A stretch of DNA of 64,000 bases from an uncultured Christensenella sp. (GCA_905193155.1 CAJJNQ010000010.1:1-64000), one strand, 5' to 3'; shown: positions 42,714-52,259, counted from the first letter of the stretch. Notes: generated from the sequence alone by a model not told the origin. Program-made: numbers and translations.

Positions 42714-43367
42714 TTGAAGAGAAGATGCGCAGCCGCGGCATTGTTGATCCTGTGCGTTTTTCTGACTTGCGGCGCGGGTTTGGCTCCGGAACGGCTGATC
42801 GTCGTGGATGCGGACGTGCAGCGGGTGTATTTCTATCGGGAAGGGGAACTGATTCGCTCCTGGCCGTGCGCCGTGGGGAAAACCGCAACGCCCTCGCCGC
42901 TCGGTGTGTTCCGCATCAACGGGAAGCACGCGAATTGGGGAACGGGCTTTGGCACGCGCTTCCTCAGCATCGACTGCCCGTGGGGGAAATACGGCATCCA
43001 CGGCACCAACCGACCCGGTTCCATCGGCTGGAACGCCTCCCACGGCTGCATTCGGATGCTCAACCGCGATATAGAGGAACTGTATCCGCTGGTACAGATC
43101 GGGACAAAGGTGATCATCGAACGATCGTCCTTCGGAAATCTTGCGGACGGTTTGCGTGTTCTGCGCCCCGGCGACCGCGGCAGCGACGTTTATGAATTGC
43201 AGCTGCGGCTGCGCAATGCCGGGTGCTATTGGGGATTCCCGGACGGCGTGTTTGGAGAAGCGACGCGCCGGGCGCTGCTGTGCTTTCGGAAGGAATGCAG
43301 CCTGCCGGAGGGCGACACGGCGGATTGGGCAGTCTATGCGGCGCTGGGCATGGAGCTGTTTGAATAA
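42714..43367 (+). CDS. Secreted L,D-transpeptidase (YkuD) with C-terminal peptidoglycan-binding domain
   Basis: The 217-residue protein has a signal peptide (about 1-22), a YkuD domain with the catalytic SHGCIRM motif and upstream HGTNRPGSIG (about 25-145), then a PG_binding_1 domain (about 150-215, RPGDRGSDVYELQLRLRNAG). It forms 3-3 peptide cross-links or attaches proteins to the wall. The TTG start at 42714 is supported by GGGAGGG about nine bases upstream and by the Lys/Arg-rich signal start. The gene stands between thiI and rpmE and seems to be a single transcription unit. Confidence 0.88.
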   Translation: MKRRCAAAALLILCVFLTCGAGLAPERLIVVDADVQRVYFYREGELIRSWPCAVGKTATPSPLGVFRINGKHANWGTGFGTRFLSIDCPWGKYGIHGTNRPGSIGWNASHGCIRMLNRDIEELYPLVQIGTKVIIERSSFGNLADGLRVLRPGDRGSDVYELQLRLRNAGCYWGFPDGVFGEATRRALLCFRKECSLPEGDTADWAVYAALGMELFE

Positions 43368-43406
43368 CTTTTACCCGGAAAACGCACGTTAAATTTGCGT
43401 TGTGCC

Positions 43407-43435
43407 TTGCAAACGCCCGAAAAATATGGTATTCT
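43407..43435 (+). promoter_or_regulatory. Promoter of rpmE
   Basis: TTGCAA (43407-43412) and TATTCT (43430-43435) with a 17-base spacer, 64 bases before the rpmE start. Confidence 0.65.
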
Positions 43436-43445
43436 AAATGACGAT

Positions 43446-43477
43446 GTTGATGTTATCAACGCACAGACATTACTGTG
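43446..43477 (+). promoter_or_regulatory. Two-hairpin leader of rpmE
   Basis: Two consecutive perfect stems, GTTGAT/ATCAAC (43446-43451 with 43455-43460) and CACAG/CTGTG (43462-43466 with 43473-43477), fill the 5' UTR before the ribosome binding site. They resemble a ribosomal-protein leader used for autogenous control by L31; the match is inferred from position and structure. Confidence 0.45.
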
Positions 43478-43498
43478 GTTTGAAAGAGGTGAGATAAC

Positions 43499-43696
43499 AT
43501 GAAGGAAGGAATCCATCCCAAGTACGGCAAGGCGATCGTGCGCTGCGCTTGCGGGAATACCTTCGAAACCGGCTCTGTTAAGCCTGAGCTGAAAGTCGAA
43601 ATTTGCTCCAAGTGCCATCCCTTCTTCACGGGCAAGCAGAAGCTCGTTGATACCGGCGGACGTGTTGACCGCTTCAAGAAGCGTTACGGCATGTAA
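43499..43696 (+). CDS. rpmE: 50S ribosomal protein L31
   Basis: The 65-residue L31 is of the zinc-containing type, with Cys16, Cys18, Cys36 and Cys39. MKEGIHPKYGKA, CACGNTFETGS and GGRVDRFKKRYG are conserved L31 segments. A GAAAGAGGTGAG ribosome binding site precedes the ATG. A strong terminator follows. The rpmE-yqhQ-prmC-prfA order is usual in Clostridia. Confidence 0.96.
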   Translation: MKEGIHPKYGKAIVRCACGNTFETGSVKPELKVEICSKCHPFFTGKQKLVDTGGRVDRFKKRYGM

Positions 43697-43708
43697 TGCG
43701 AACATGAG

Positions 43709-43745
43709 AAGTGCAGATTGGATATTGCCAGTCTGCACTTTTTTT
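43709..43745 (+). terminator. Rho-independent terminator after rpmE
   Basis: A perfect 9-bp stem (43709-43717 with 43732-43740) followed by seven T. Confidence 0.85.
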
Positions 43746-43784
43746 GAAAAGACGCCGCGCTCCCTCCCATTGAGGGAACGATTG

Positions 43785-43793
43785 TGATATAAT
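43785..43793 (+). promoter_or_regulatory. Extended -10 promoter of the yqhQ-prmC-prfA operon
   Basis: TGATATAAT is an extended -10 about 23 bases before the ATG, leaving a short leader. A TCCCTC/GAGGGA dyad (43761-43777) sits around the -35 position and could be an operator. Confidence 0.65.
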
Positions 43794-43815
43794 ATCCCAT
43801 TGAAAGGAGCTGCCC

Positions 43816-44922
43816 ATGAAGAAAAAAGAAAAAAAGCAAAAAGTATATATCGGCGGTCAGGCTGTCATGGAAGGCGTGATGATGCGCGCTCCGGACCGTA
43901 TGGCCATTGCTGTGCGCCGCATGACTGATGGTAAAATTGAAACCTATACCGAGCCCATTGTACCGCTTGCCAAGAAGTACAAAATTCTCGGCTGGCCCAT
44001 CATCCGTGGCGTGGTCGCGTTTTTGTCCTCGATGGTGACCGGTATGAACACCATTACCCGCTCTGCGCAGATGTTGGGCGATGAAGAGGCGATGGAGGAG
44101 CCGAGTAAGTTTGAAAAGTGGCTGGCGAAGGTTACCGGTAAGAAGGTTGACGACATTGTGATCTTCTGCGCCGTGGTGCTGGCTATCGTGCTGGCAGTCG
44201 GCCTGTTTTTCGTGCTGCCGTCGCTGGCAGGCACGGGGCTTACACATCTGCTGCCGGGTCATACCGTGCTGGTCAACTTTTTGGAAGGTCTCGTCCGCAT
44301 CGCGCTGTTCCTTGGCTATATCACCGCTGTGACGCGCATGAAGGAGATCAAGCGCGTGTTCATGTATCACGGTGCGGAGCACAAAACCGTCTATTGTCAC
44401 GAAAATGACGAAGAGCTGACGGTGGAAAACTGCATGAAATACCCCGTTATGCACCCCCGCTGCGGCACTGCATTTTTGCTGATCGTGATGATTATTTCGA
44501 TCCTGGTCACGTCTGCGGCCGGTGTGTTCGGCCTGGACAACAACTGGCTGACCCGTATTCTGATCCGTTTGGCCCTGCTGCCTGTGGTCGCCGGCGTCTC
44601 CTATGAGGTGCTGCAATATCTGGGCAAGCATGATACGCCTGTCACCCGCGTGCTGCGCTGGCCGGGCATGCAGCTGCAGCGCCTGACGGCGCTCCAGCCC
44701 ACGCCCGACATGGTGGAAGTAGCCATTGTGGCGATGAAGCTGGCGGCTGGTATTCCGTGGTCTCCGGAAGAGCAGGAAGAGGAGAACGTGGAGACATTCA
44801 CCGGCTTCCATGAGGAAGCGGAGAACGCAGAAGCTGCGCCGTCTGAAGATGCCACGGAACAGCCGGAAGCCTCTGCCGCTGAAACGGAAGAGACTGCGTC
44901 TGCACAGGAGATGCGGCTGTGA
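43816..44922 (+). CDS. yqhQ: DUF1385 integral membrane protein (YqhQ family)
   Basis: The 368-residue protein starts with the family motif IGGQAVMEGVMMRAPDRMAI. It has several TM helices (about 55-75, 115-140, 155-175, 220-245, 250-270) and the conserved HGAEHKTVYCHE and HPRCGTAFLL segments, whose His, Glu and Cys suggest a metal site. The last 55 residues are an acidic, Ala/Glu-rich tail not present in all members. The family's function is not firmly known. It overlaps prmC by four bases. Confidence 0.88.
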   Translation: MKKKEKKQKVYIGGQAVMEGVMMRAPDRMAIAVRRMTDGKIETYTEPIVPLAKKYKILGWPIIRGVVAFLSSMVTGMNTITRSAQMLGDEEAMEEPSKFEKWLAKVTGKKVDDIVIFCAVVLAIVLAVGLFFVLPSLAGTGLTHLLPGHTVLVNFLEGLVRIALFLGYITAVTRMKEIKRVFMYHGAEHKTVYCHENDEELTVENCMKYPVMHPRCGTAFLLIVMIISILVTSAAGVFGLDNNWLTRILIRLALLPVVAGVSYEVLQYLGKHDTPVTRVLRWPGMQLQRLTALQPTPDMVEVAIVAMKLAAGIPWSPEEQEEENVETFTGFHEEAENAEAAPSEDATEQPEASAAETEETASAQEMRL

Positions 44923-45743
44923 AAGTACAGCAGCTGCTGAAAGCCTGCGAGCACCTGTTGGAGCCTTCTGCAGATGCCGGATGGGATGCGAGGGAGATCG
45001 TCTGCACGGCGCTTAAGATCGAGCCTGCACGCTTTTTGAGAGCTTACAGCGATGAAGCTCCGACGGAAACGGTGAAAAGCGCGCTGGCTTGGGCAGAACG
45101 CCGAAAAATGGGCGAACCGCTGCAATATGTGCTGGGCAGAGCCTGGTTCATGGGTCTGCCCTTTTTTGTGAACGAAAGCGTGCTCATTCCGCGTCAGGAT
45201 ACCGAAACACTCTGCGAACTGGCGCTGCAATACATCAAAGAGCATCCTGTTTCACTCGCGTTGGATCTGTGCACCGGCAGCGGCGCGTTGGCGACGGCGC
45301 TTGCCGTGCTGGGAAAGGTGCAGATGGACGCTGCGGATATCAGCCGGGACGCGCTGGCGGTCGCCCGGCAAAATGCACGGGAGAACAAGGCAGAGGTCAC
45401 TTTTTACTGCGGCGATCTCTGGGATGCGCTGCCAAGCGGCGCACAGTATGACCTCATCGTCTGCAATCCGCCGTATTTGACGCAGAATGAGATGGGAGAT
45501 ATCTCGGTCGAGGTGGCCAAAGAGCCGTCGTTGGCGCTTTACGGCGGGCAGGACGGGCTTGATTTCTATCGCAGACTGGCCGCAGGGGGGAGGAGTTTCC
45601 TGGCGCCTGGCGGCTGCCTGATGATGGAAATCGGCAGTAAGCAGGGGAAAAGTGTCCCCGCGCTGTTTGAAACAGGGTATGAAACCTCGGTCTATCAGGA
45701 CATCAACGGCCTTCCCCGCGTGGTGCGGGCGCAGGCTTTGTAA
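44919..45743 (+). CDS. prmC: Peptide chain release factor N5-glutamine methyltransferase PrmC
   Basis: The 274-residue enzyme methylates the Gln of the GGQ motif in release factors. An N-terminal helical domain (about 1-75) precedes the SAM fold with LDLCTGSGALATAL and the catalytic NPPYLT (about 185-190). The GTG start overlaps the yqhQ stop (GTGA). Its substrate RF1 is encoded next, the usual pairing. Confidence 0.94.
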   Translation: MKVQQLLKACEHLLEPSADAGWDAREIVCTALKIEPARFLRAYSDEAPTETVKSALAWAERRKMGEPLQYVLGRAWFMGLPFFVNESVLIPRQDTETLCELALQYIKEHPVSLALDLCTGSGALATALAVLGKVQMDAADISRDALAVARQNARENKAEVTFYCGDLWDALPSGAQYDLIVCNPPYLTQNEMGDISVEVAKEPSLALYGGQDGLDFYRRLAAGGRSFLAPGGCLMMEIGSKQGKSVPALFETGYETSVYQDINGLPRVVRAQAL

Positions 45744-45760
45744 CGAAAGGAGCGCCCCTC

Positions 45761-46834
<1,074 letters not shown>

Positions 46835-46869
46835 TTTGATGGAATGAGCTTTATGTGAGGCGAAAACTC

Positions 46870-47892
46870 ATGCAGACAAAGGTATTGAAACCCACGCCGG
46901 AGAGCCTTGCGCTCGCGGCGGAAATCCTACAAAAGGGTGGGCTGGTCGCTTTTCCGACCGAGACGGTTTATGGGCTCGGTGCGGACGCGACCAATGCGGA
47001 AGCCGCAAAGGCCATTTTCGCGGCGAAGGGACGGCCGGCGGATAACCCGCTGATCGTCCACATCAGCAACCTTTCCATGCTGCCGGAGATTGTATCTTCC
47101 GTACCGAAGGCGGCGCAGAAACTGATGAATGCCTTCTGGCCCGGCCCGTTGACCATCATCATGCCCAAAGGGAAAAAGATCCCTTATGCCGTCACGGCGG
47201 GGCTGGAAACCGTTGCGGTGCGGTTTCCTGTACACCCGGACGCACAGGCGATGATCGAGCGCTGCGGGCTGCCCATTGCCGCGCCCAGCGCCAACCTTTC
47301 CGGCAAACCCAGCCCCACGACTGCCGCGCATGTCTTTGAGGACATGGATGGGCGCATTCCACTGATACTGGACGGCGGCCCTTGCCAGGTCGGGTTGGAG
47401 TCCACCGTGGTGGATGCGACGCACGGGCACATCATCCTGCTGCGTCCCGGCGGAGTCACCCGCGAGATGCTGGAGGAAGCGCTGGGCGAAGAAGTCGCAC
47501 TCGGCAAGGGCGTAATGGAACCGCTGGCCGACGGCGAAAAGGCGCTGTCGCCGGGACTCAAGCATAAGCACTACGCGCCCAAGGCGGAAGTGAAGGTAGT
47601 GCTCGGACCTGATGATCTCCGCGCGCGATACATACTGAACAGCGCAGCGAAGGACGCGCGCCCCTGCGTGCTCTGCCTGGAAGGCCGCAGAGGACTTTAT
47701 CCGGGTCTTACCGTGCTTTCGGCGGGCAACACGCCGGAGGATTATGCACACAACCTCTTTGCGGCGCTGCGCCATGCCGACGAAATCGGCTGCACGCAGG
47801 TCTATGCCGAGGGTCTTTCGCTGGAAGGCGTCGGCCTTGCGGTGATGAACCGCGTCGAACGCGCCGCGGGATTCCATGTGATTCAACTCTGA
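46870..47892 (+). CDS. ywlC: Threonylcarbamoyl-AMP synthase (Sua5/YwlC)
   Basis: The 340-residue enzyme makes threonylcarbamoyl-AMP for the t6A37 tRNA modification. The YrdC domain (about 15-200) has GGLVAFPTETVYGLGADA, the KGRPADNPLIVHI motif and PSANLSGKPSPT. The C-terminal Sua5 domain (about 220-340) starts after SPGLKHKHYAPKA. The ATG at 46870 was preferred to the GTG at 46855, because TGAGGCG is suitably placed before the ATG. Followed by the phosphatase ywlE as in Bacillus. Confidence 0.93.
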   Translation: MQTKVLKPTPESLALAAEILQKGGLVAFPTETVYGLGADATNAEAAKAIFAAKGRPADNPLIVHISNLSMLPEIVSSVPKAAQKLMNAFWPGPLTIIMPKGKKIPYAVTAGLETVAVRFPVHPDAQAMIERCGLPIAAPSANLSGKPSPTTAAHVFEDMDGRIPLILDGGPCQVGLESTVVDATHGHIILLRPGGVTREMLEEALGEEVALGKGVMEPLADGEKALSPGLKHKHYAPKAEVKVVLGPDDLRARYILNSAAKDARPCVLCLEGRRGLYPGLTVLSAGNTPEDYAHNLFAALRHADEIGCTQVYAEGLSLEGVGLAVMNRVERAAGFHVIQL

Positions 47893-47905
47893 CGGAGGCG
47901 ACAGC

Positions 47906-48397
47906 ATGAATATACTTTTCGTTTGCACCGGCAACACCTGCCGCTCCCCGATGGCGGAGGAGCTGTTGCGCTGCATGGCCAAGGAGCTGCAGATCGACGA
48001 TCTGGAAGTCAGCTCCGCAGGAACCGATGCGGATGCCGGGCTGCCCGCGTCGTTCGGCGCGAGCATGGTCATCGCGGAACGAGGCGGCGACCTTTTCAAC
48101 CACGCCGCTGTGCAGCTGACGGCAGATATGGCGGGGGATGCCGATCTCATTCTGACCATGACGCAGGCACACCGGGAGCGCGTCCTGCAGCTCTGCCCAG
48201 AGGCAGCGGACAAGACCTATACGCTGATCGGATACGCAACAGGAACCGATCACGACATTGAGGACCCCTTCGGCGGGGACAGCGACGTCTACTTAAAAAC
48301 ACTCGATCAGATTGAGCTGGCGCTGGTGGTGCTGCTGATCAAGCTCTACCCGCAGCATGCGGAAGAAATCCGCCGGGTTTACGAGCCCAAGGGCTGA
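47906..48397 (+). CDS. ywlE: Low-molecular-weight protein phosphatase (YwlE/Wzb family)
   Basis: The 163-residue protein has the P-loop CTGNTCRS (about 7-14) near the N-terminus and the catalytic Asp region EDPFGGD (about 118-124). The Thr in CTGNTCRS is typical of protein-arginine phosphatase YwlE, which favours Arg-P over Tyr-P. The place after sua5 and before rpiB is the same as in Bacillus (ywlC-ywlE-rpiB region). GGAGGCG precedes the ATG. Confidence 0.9.
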   Translation: MNILFVCTGNTCRSPMAEELLRCMAKELQIDDLEVSSAGTDADAGLPASFGASMVIAERGGDLFNHAAVQLTADMAGDADLILTMTQAHRERVLQLCPEAADKTYTLIGYATGTDHDIEDPFGGDSDVYLKTLDQIELALVVLLIKLYPQHAEEIRRVYEPKG

Positions 48398-48444
48398 GCT
48401 CTGTCGAAGAAAGCGGAAGTATGTATTTTCCACGCCTGAATCGT

Positions 48445-48473
48445 TTGCGTTAAGGCGCAATATGGTTTATAAT
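48445..48473 (+). promoter_or_regulatory. Promoter of rpiB-upp
   Basis: TTGCGT (48445-48450) and a perfect TATAAT (48468-48473), spacer 17, 32 bases before the rpiB start. Confidence 0.75.
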
Positions 48474-48504
48474 ACAGAGAGATAACTTTGGAGGTGCGCA
48501 AATC

Positions 48505-48951
48505 ATGATCGCAATCGGAAGTGACCACGCGGGCTATCGCCTGAAGCTGGCCATCGAGGAACATCTCAAAGAACAGGGCATTCCCTTCGAGGATCTGGGC
48601 TGCTACGGCCCGGAGCGCGTGGATTACCCCGTTTACGGCCAGAAGGTGGCCGAAGCTGTCGCAGAGGGCAAGTACCGCTACGGCATCGTCATCTGCGGCA
48701 CGGGCATCGGCATTTCGCTGGCGGCCAATAAGGTGCCGGGCATCCGCTGCGCTGTCTGCTCGGATACCTATTCCGCTAAATACACCCGTCTGCACAACGA
48801 CGCCAATATGCTGGCCATGGGCGAGCGCGTCGTCGGCCCCGGTCTTGCGGCTGAGATCGTGGACGCTTTCCTGGGCGCCGAGTTTGAAGGCGGCCGCCAC
48901 GCCGATCGCGTGGAGCTCATCCGCCAGATTGAGCGCAAGTACAACAAATAA
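48505..48951 (+). CDS. rpiB: Ribose 5-phosphate isomerase B
   Basis: The 148-residue enzyme interconverts ribose 5-phosphate and ribulose 5-phosphate. IGSDHAGYRLK (4-14) binds the substrate, the catalytic base Cys is in VICGTGIGISLAANK (about 71), and HNDANML carries conserved His and Asn. TTGGAGGTG precedes the ATG. Followed after 23 bases by upp. Confidence 0.94.
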   Translation: MIAIGSDHAGYRLKLAIEEHLKEQGIPFEDLGCYGPERVDYPVYGQKVAEAVAEGKYRYGIVICGTGIGISLAANKVPGIRCAVCSDTYSAKYTRLHNDANMLAMGERVVGPGLAAEIVDAFLGAEFEGGRHADRVELIRQIERKYNK

Positions 48952-48974
48952 TTATTTTTAAGGAGTGCATTGAA

Positions 48975-49604
48975 ATGGGCAAGCTCTTCGTCATGGATCA
49001 TCCGCTGATTCAGCACAAACTCTCTCACATGCGCGATAAGAACACCGGTTCTAAGGAATTTCGCGAGCTCCTCAACGAGATCTCGATGCTGATGGCTTAT
49101 GAAGTCACCCGCGACCTGCCCCTGGTCGAGGTGGAAGTGGAAACCCCCATCACCACCTGCAAGACCAAGATGCTGGCGGGCAAGAAGCTCGGCGTTGTGC
49201 CGATCCTGCGCGCCGGTCTGGGTATGCTCGACGGCGTGCTGGAGCTGATGCCTGCGGCAAAGGTCGGCCATGTCGGCCTCTACCGTGACCCCGAGACGCT
49301 GGAGCCTGTGGAATACTACTGCAAGCTGCCCACCGATGTTACCGAGCGTGATCTGATCGTTCTCGATCCCATGCTGGCGACCGGCGGTTCCGCTTCTGCG
49401 GCGATCACCTTCATCAAGAACCGCGGCTGCAAGTCCATCCGCATGATGAACCTCATCGCGGCCCCCGAGGGAATTGAGCGCGTGCAGAAGGAGCATCCCG
49501 ATGTGGATATCTACGTCGGCTGCGTCGATGAGAAGCTCAACGACCACGGCTACATCATCCCCGGCCTGGGCGATGCGGGCGATCGTCTCTTCGGCACCAA
49601 GTAA
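48975..49604 (+). CDS. upp: Uracil phosphoribosyltransferase
   Basis: The 209-residue type I PRTase makes UMP from uracil and PRPP. The PRPP-binding loop reads VLDPMLATGGSA (about 128-139). ILRAGLGMLDGVL and the C-terminal GLGDAGDRLFGTK, which binds uracil, are typical. TAAGGAGTG precedes the ATG. A weak terminator follows. Confidence 0.96.
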   Translation: MGKLFVMDHPLIQHKLSHMRDKNTGSKEFRELLNEISMLMAYEVTRDLPLVEVEVETPITTCKTKMLAGKKLGVVPILRAGLGMLDGVLELMPAAKVGHVGLYRDPETLEPVEYYCKLPTDVTERDLIVLDPMLATGGSASAAITFIKNRGCKSIRMMNLIAAPEGIERVQKEHPDVDIYVGCVDEKLNDHGYIIPGLGDAGDRLFGTK

Positions 49605-49624
49605 TTCAAGGCAGAGAAAACAAC

Positions 49625-49664
49625 AAACGGGCAGCACTCAATCACGGTTGGGCGCTGCCTGTTT
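49625..49664 (+). terminator. Probable terminator after upp
   Basis: An 11-bp stem (49625-49635 with 49654-49664, one G-U pair) with a T-rich but interrupted tail. Confidence 0.6.
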
Positions 49665-49700
49665 GCTTCTTAACCTAAAAGAAAGAGGGTGCAGAAAGCG

Positions 49701-50159
49701 GTGAAGCTCTGCTATGGAACACCGGAAGAGATCGAAAAATGGATGGAGCTGGTTCATCGGGTTCGATGGAACTTTCCCGGATTGGAAACGCAGGAGGCGC
49801 TGAACGAACATCGGGCAACAGTTCTCAAATTCATGAGAAAGCGGCAGGCGGTCTGCGTAAAAGAAGAGGAGGAGATGGCAGGAGTCCTGCTGTTTTCACG
49901 GGGGCACAATCAGATTTGCTGCCTTGCGGTTGCTCCCGAATACCGCAGGCGAGGGGTCGCTTCCCTGCTCATGGAGGAAGCATTGGGCAATTTGGACAGG
50001 ACGAAGGTAATCACCGTCTCCACCTTCCGTGCCGACGATGAAAAGGGGATTGCACCGAGAGCATTGTATCAAAAATACGGTTTTGTTCCCGGTAAGTTGA
50101 TCGAAGAATTTGGTTATCCAAATCAAGAATTTGCGCTCCATCCCACCTTGGAGGAGTGA
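49701..50159 (+). CDS. GNAT family N-acetyltransferase
   Basis: The 152-residue acetyltransferase has the acetyl-CoA binding motif VAPEYRRRGVASLLMEEAL (about 77-95), preceded by the LAVAP strand. The C-terminal ALYQKYGF is the usual motif B end. The substrate is unknown. Two GTG starts are possible, 49689 and 49701; the AAAGAGGG ribosome binding site at 49682-49688 abuts the first, so 49701 is favoured but not sure. A terminator follows, then the remains of a MATE transporter. Confidence 0.75.
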   Translation: MKLCYGTPEEIEKWMELVHRVRWNFPGLETQEALNEHRATVLKFMRKRQAVCVKEEEEMAGVLLFSRGHNQICCLAVAPEYRRRGVASLLMEEALGNLDRTKVITVSTFRADDEKGIAPRALYQKYGFVPGKLIEEFGYPNQEFALHPTLEE

Positions 50160-50177
50160 AATAAGTAAACCGGAATC

Positions 50178-50210
50178 AAAAAGAGAAGTTTTGCAGGGCT
50201 TCTCTTTTTT
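50178..50210 (+). terminator. Rho-independent terminator after the GNAT gene
   Basis: A perfect 11-bp stem (50178-50188 with 50199-50209) ending in T. Confidence 0.85.
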
Positions 50211-50261
50211 GTTACTCCGCAAGCTGCAAAAGCGTGTGACGCTGTTGGCCCGGCCTCCAAC

Positions 50262-50640
50262 ATGACTTTTTCACCGGTATGCATTCTGTTCCGCCGTCTG
50301 CTGCTGGGGCTGTTTACGCAGGATGAGCGTATCCTGATGCTCGCCGCCAGCATCATGCTGATCGACTTTTTCGTTGAGATCGGTCGCAGCATGAATAAAC
50401 ACCATTTGCGGCTGCATGCGCGGCGTGGGCGACGTCAAGCCCTCGATGGCGGTCAATCTTTCCGGTGCATGGCTGATCTCGGTTGGGATGAGCTATGTGT
50501 TGGGCATTTGGGCCGGATGGGGCCTGATCGGCATCTGGATTGCCTTTGCACTGGATGAAAATATCCGCGGGCTGATCCTGCTCTGCCGCTGACGCAGCGG
50601 CCGGCGGAAGGTGGGCGCGCAGAAACGCCTGCACGCCGTT
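50262..50640 (+). pseudogene. Remnant of a MATE family efflux transporter (C-terminal quarter, frameshifted)
   Basis: The first frame (50262 to about 50399) encodes LLGLFTQDERILMLAASIMLIDFFVEIGRSMN, typical of the C-terminal half of MATE transporters. Sense continues in another frame from 50401 as TICGCMRGVGDVKPSMAVNLSGAW and on to GWGLIGIWIAFALDENIRG. The switch is explained by one extra A in the run 50397-50399. A further TGA at 50590-50592 stands where homologues have Trp before RSGRW. The N-terminal three quarters are absent. No promoter or ribosome binding site is seen, so this is a dead fragment. About 85 bases of unassigned sequence separate its end from spoIVA. Confidence 0.75.
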
Positions 50641-50683
50641 TCCGGTTAAAATGAAATAGAGATTCTAATTTGATTCCCTCCCG

Positions 50684-50691
50684 CATATCGT
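50684..50691 (+). promoter_or_regulatory. Possible sigma-E -10 element upstream of spoIVA
   Basis: CATATCGT resembles the sigma-E -10 consensus (CATACANT) and lies 33 bases before the spoIVA start. The -35 region (around 50662-50668) is only a weak match. In Bacillus spoIVA is transcribed by sigma-E. Confidence 0.3.
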
Positions 50692-50724
50692 TTGGTAACC
50701 TGAATGTGTACGGGAGGGAATTTC

Positions 50725-52200
50725 ATGGAAGAATACGATATCTACCGTGATATTGCGACGCGCTGCGGCGGCACGGTGTTCATCGGCGTGGTCGGGCCTG
50801 TGCGCACGGGCAAGTCCACGCTGATTGCGCAGATGATGGAAAAGCTGGTGTTGCCCCATTTGCCCGATGGCTACGGCAAGGAGCGCATGGTGGACGAACT
50901 GCCGCAGTCCGGCTCCGGCAGGACCATCATGACCACGCAGCCGCGCTTTGTCCCGGCAGAGCCGGTATCGCTGCGTATGGACGGCGTGGAGGGCTTTTCG
51001 GTGCGGTTTGTGGACTGCGTGGGCTATGTGGTGGACGGCGCGATGGGCGCAGAGGAGGAAGGCCAGCAGCGCATGGTGCGCACGCCCTGGTTTGACCATG
51101 AGATTCCCTTTACGCAGGCCGCAGAGGTGGGCACGACCAAGGTCATCGGGGATCATTCCAACATCGGCTTGCTCGTCACCACCGACGGCAGTTTTTCCGG
51201 CATTGAACGTTCGGCCTATGTCCCGGCGGAGGAAAAGGCGGTGGCGGCGCTGAAGGCGAGCGGCAAGCCCTTTGTGATGATTCTGAATTCCTCGGAGCCG
51301 TCAGCAGGGGAAACGCGCCGCCTCCGGTCGGAGCTGGAGCAAAAATATGCCGTGCCCGTGCTGCTGATGGATGTAAAGCATCTGGAAGAAGAGGATCTGG
51401 ATGGCCTGATGCGTGCGGTGCTGTACGAATTCCCACTGCGGCAGATTGAGGTCAACGTTCCGCAGTGGATTCAGGCGTTGCCGGAGGACGACGCACTGGC
51501 GGAATCCGTGCTGGAAGCGCTGCGGGCCAGCGCAGAAGGGCTTTCCCATGTGCGCGATGTGGAAGAGATGGTGCAGCGCTTTGAGCTGGCTGACGCCAAG
51601 GGGCTTGCGGTTGCGGGGAGGAATCTGGGCACCGGCACGGTGAATCTCGATCTGCCGATGCGCGAGGGGTTGTTTTATGAAGTGCTGGGCAAGCAGTGCG
51701 GGCAGGAGATCCGCTCCGATGCGCACCTGATGTCGATGATGACCGAGTTGGTCAAGGCCAAGCGGGAATACGACCGTGTCGCCCCGGCTCTGGAAGCTGT
51801 TCGCACCACGGGCTACGGTCTGGTCGCGCCCTCGATGGAGGAGCTGACCTTGCAGGAGCCGGAGCTTACCCATCTGGGCGGCAACTACGGCGTCAAGCTC
51901 AAGGCCTCCGCGCCCAGTCTGCACATGATCCGCGTCGACATCGCCACCGAGGTCAATCCCATCATCGGCTCCGAAAAGGAATCGGAGGACATGATCCACT
52001 ATCTGCTTTCGGAATTTGAGAGCGATCCCGCGAAGCTTTGGAATACCAATATTTTCGGGAAATCGCTGCACGATCTTGTGCGCGAAGGGCTGGCAGGTAA
52101 GCTCATGCGCATGCCGGAGGACGCACAGAATAAGACGCGCCAAACCCTCTCCCGCATCATCAACGAGGGCAGCGGAGGCATGATCTGTATCCTGCTTTGA
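50725..52200 (+). CDS. spoIVA: Stage IV sporulation protein A (spore coat morphogenetic ATPase)
   Basis: The 491-residue protein has almost the same length as Bacillus SpoIVA. It polymerises on the forespore surface using ATP and forms the basement layer of the coat. The start EEYDIYRDIATRCGG and the Walker A motif GPVRTGKST (24-32) are signature segments; SGSGRTIMTTQPRFVP and FVDCVGYVVDGAMGAEE follow. The C-terminus ends SGGMICILL, a conserved tail in the family that binds the membrane anchor SpoVM in Bacillus. The ATG at 50725 follows GGGAGGG; the upstream ATG at 50704 lacks one. This gene is direct evidence of endospore formation. Confidence 0.97.
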   Translation: MEEYDIYRDIATRCGGTVFIGVVGPVRTGKSTLIAQMMEKLVLPHLPDGYGKERMVDELPQSGSGRTIMTTQPRFVPAEPVSLRMDGVEGFSVRFVDCVGYVVDGAMGAEEEGQQRMVRTPWFDHEIPFTQAAEVGTTKVIGDHSNIGLLVTTDGSFSGIERSAYVPAEEKAVAALKASGKPFVMILNSSEPSAGETRRLRSELEQKYAVPVLLMDVKHLEEEDLDGLMRAVLYEFPLRQIEVNVPQWIQALPEDDALAESVLEALRASAEGLSHVRDVEEMVQRFELADAKGLAVAGRNLGTGTVNLDLPMREGLFYEVLGKQCGQEIRSDAHLMSMMTELVKAKREYDRVAPALEAVRTTGYGLVAPSMEELTLQEPELTHLGGNYGVKLKASAPSLHMIRVDIATEVNPIIGSEKESEDMIHYLLSEFESDPAKLWNTNIFGKSLHDLVREGLAGKLMRMPEDAQNKTRQTLSRIINEGSGGMICILL

Positions 52201-52230
52201 CGGATCGGAGGCAATTCCTGCAATTCACCC

Positions 52231-52259
52231 TTGAGATTCCGCGCGGTTTGTGCTATACT
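52231..52259 (+). promoter_or_regulatory. Promoter of tRNA-Arg
   Basis: TTGAGA (52231-52236) and TATACT (52254-52259) with a 17-base spacer and TGC before the -10; the tRNA starts 17 bases after the -10. Confidence 0.75.
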
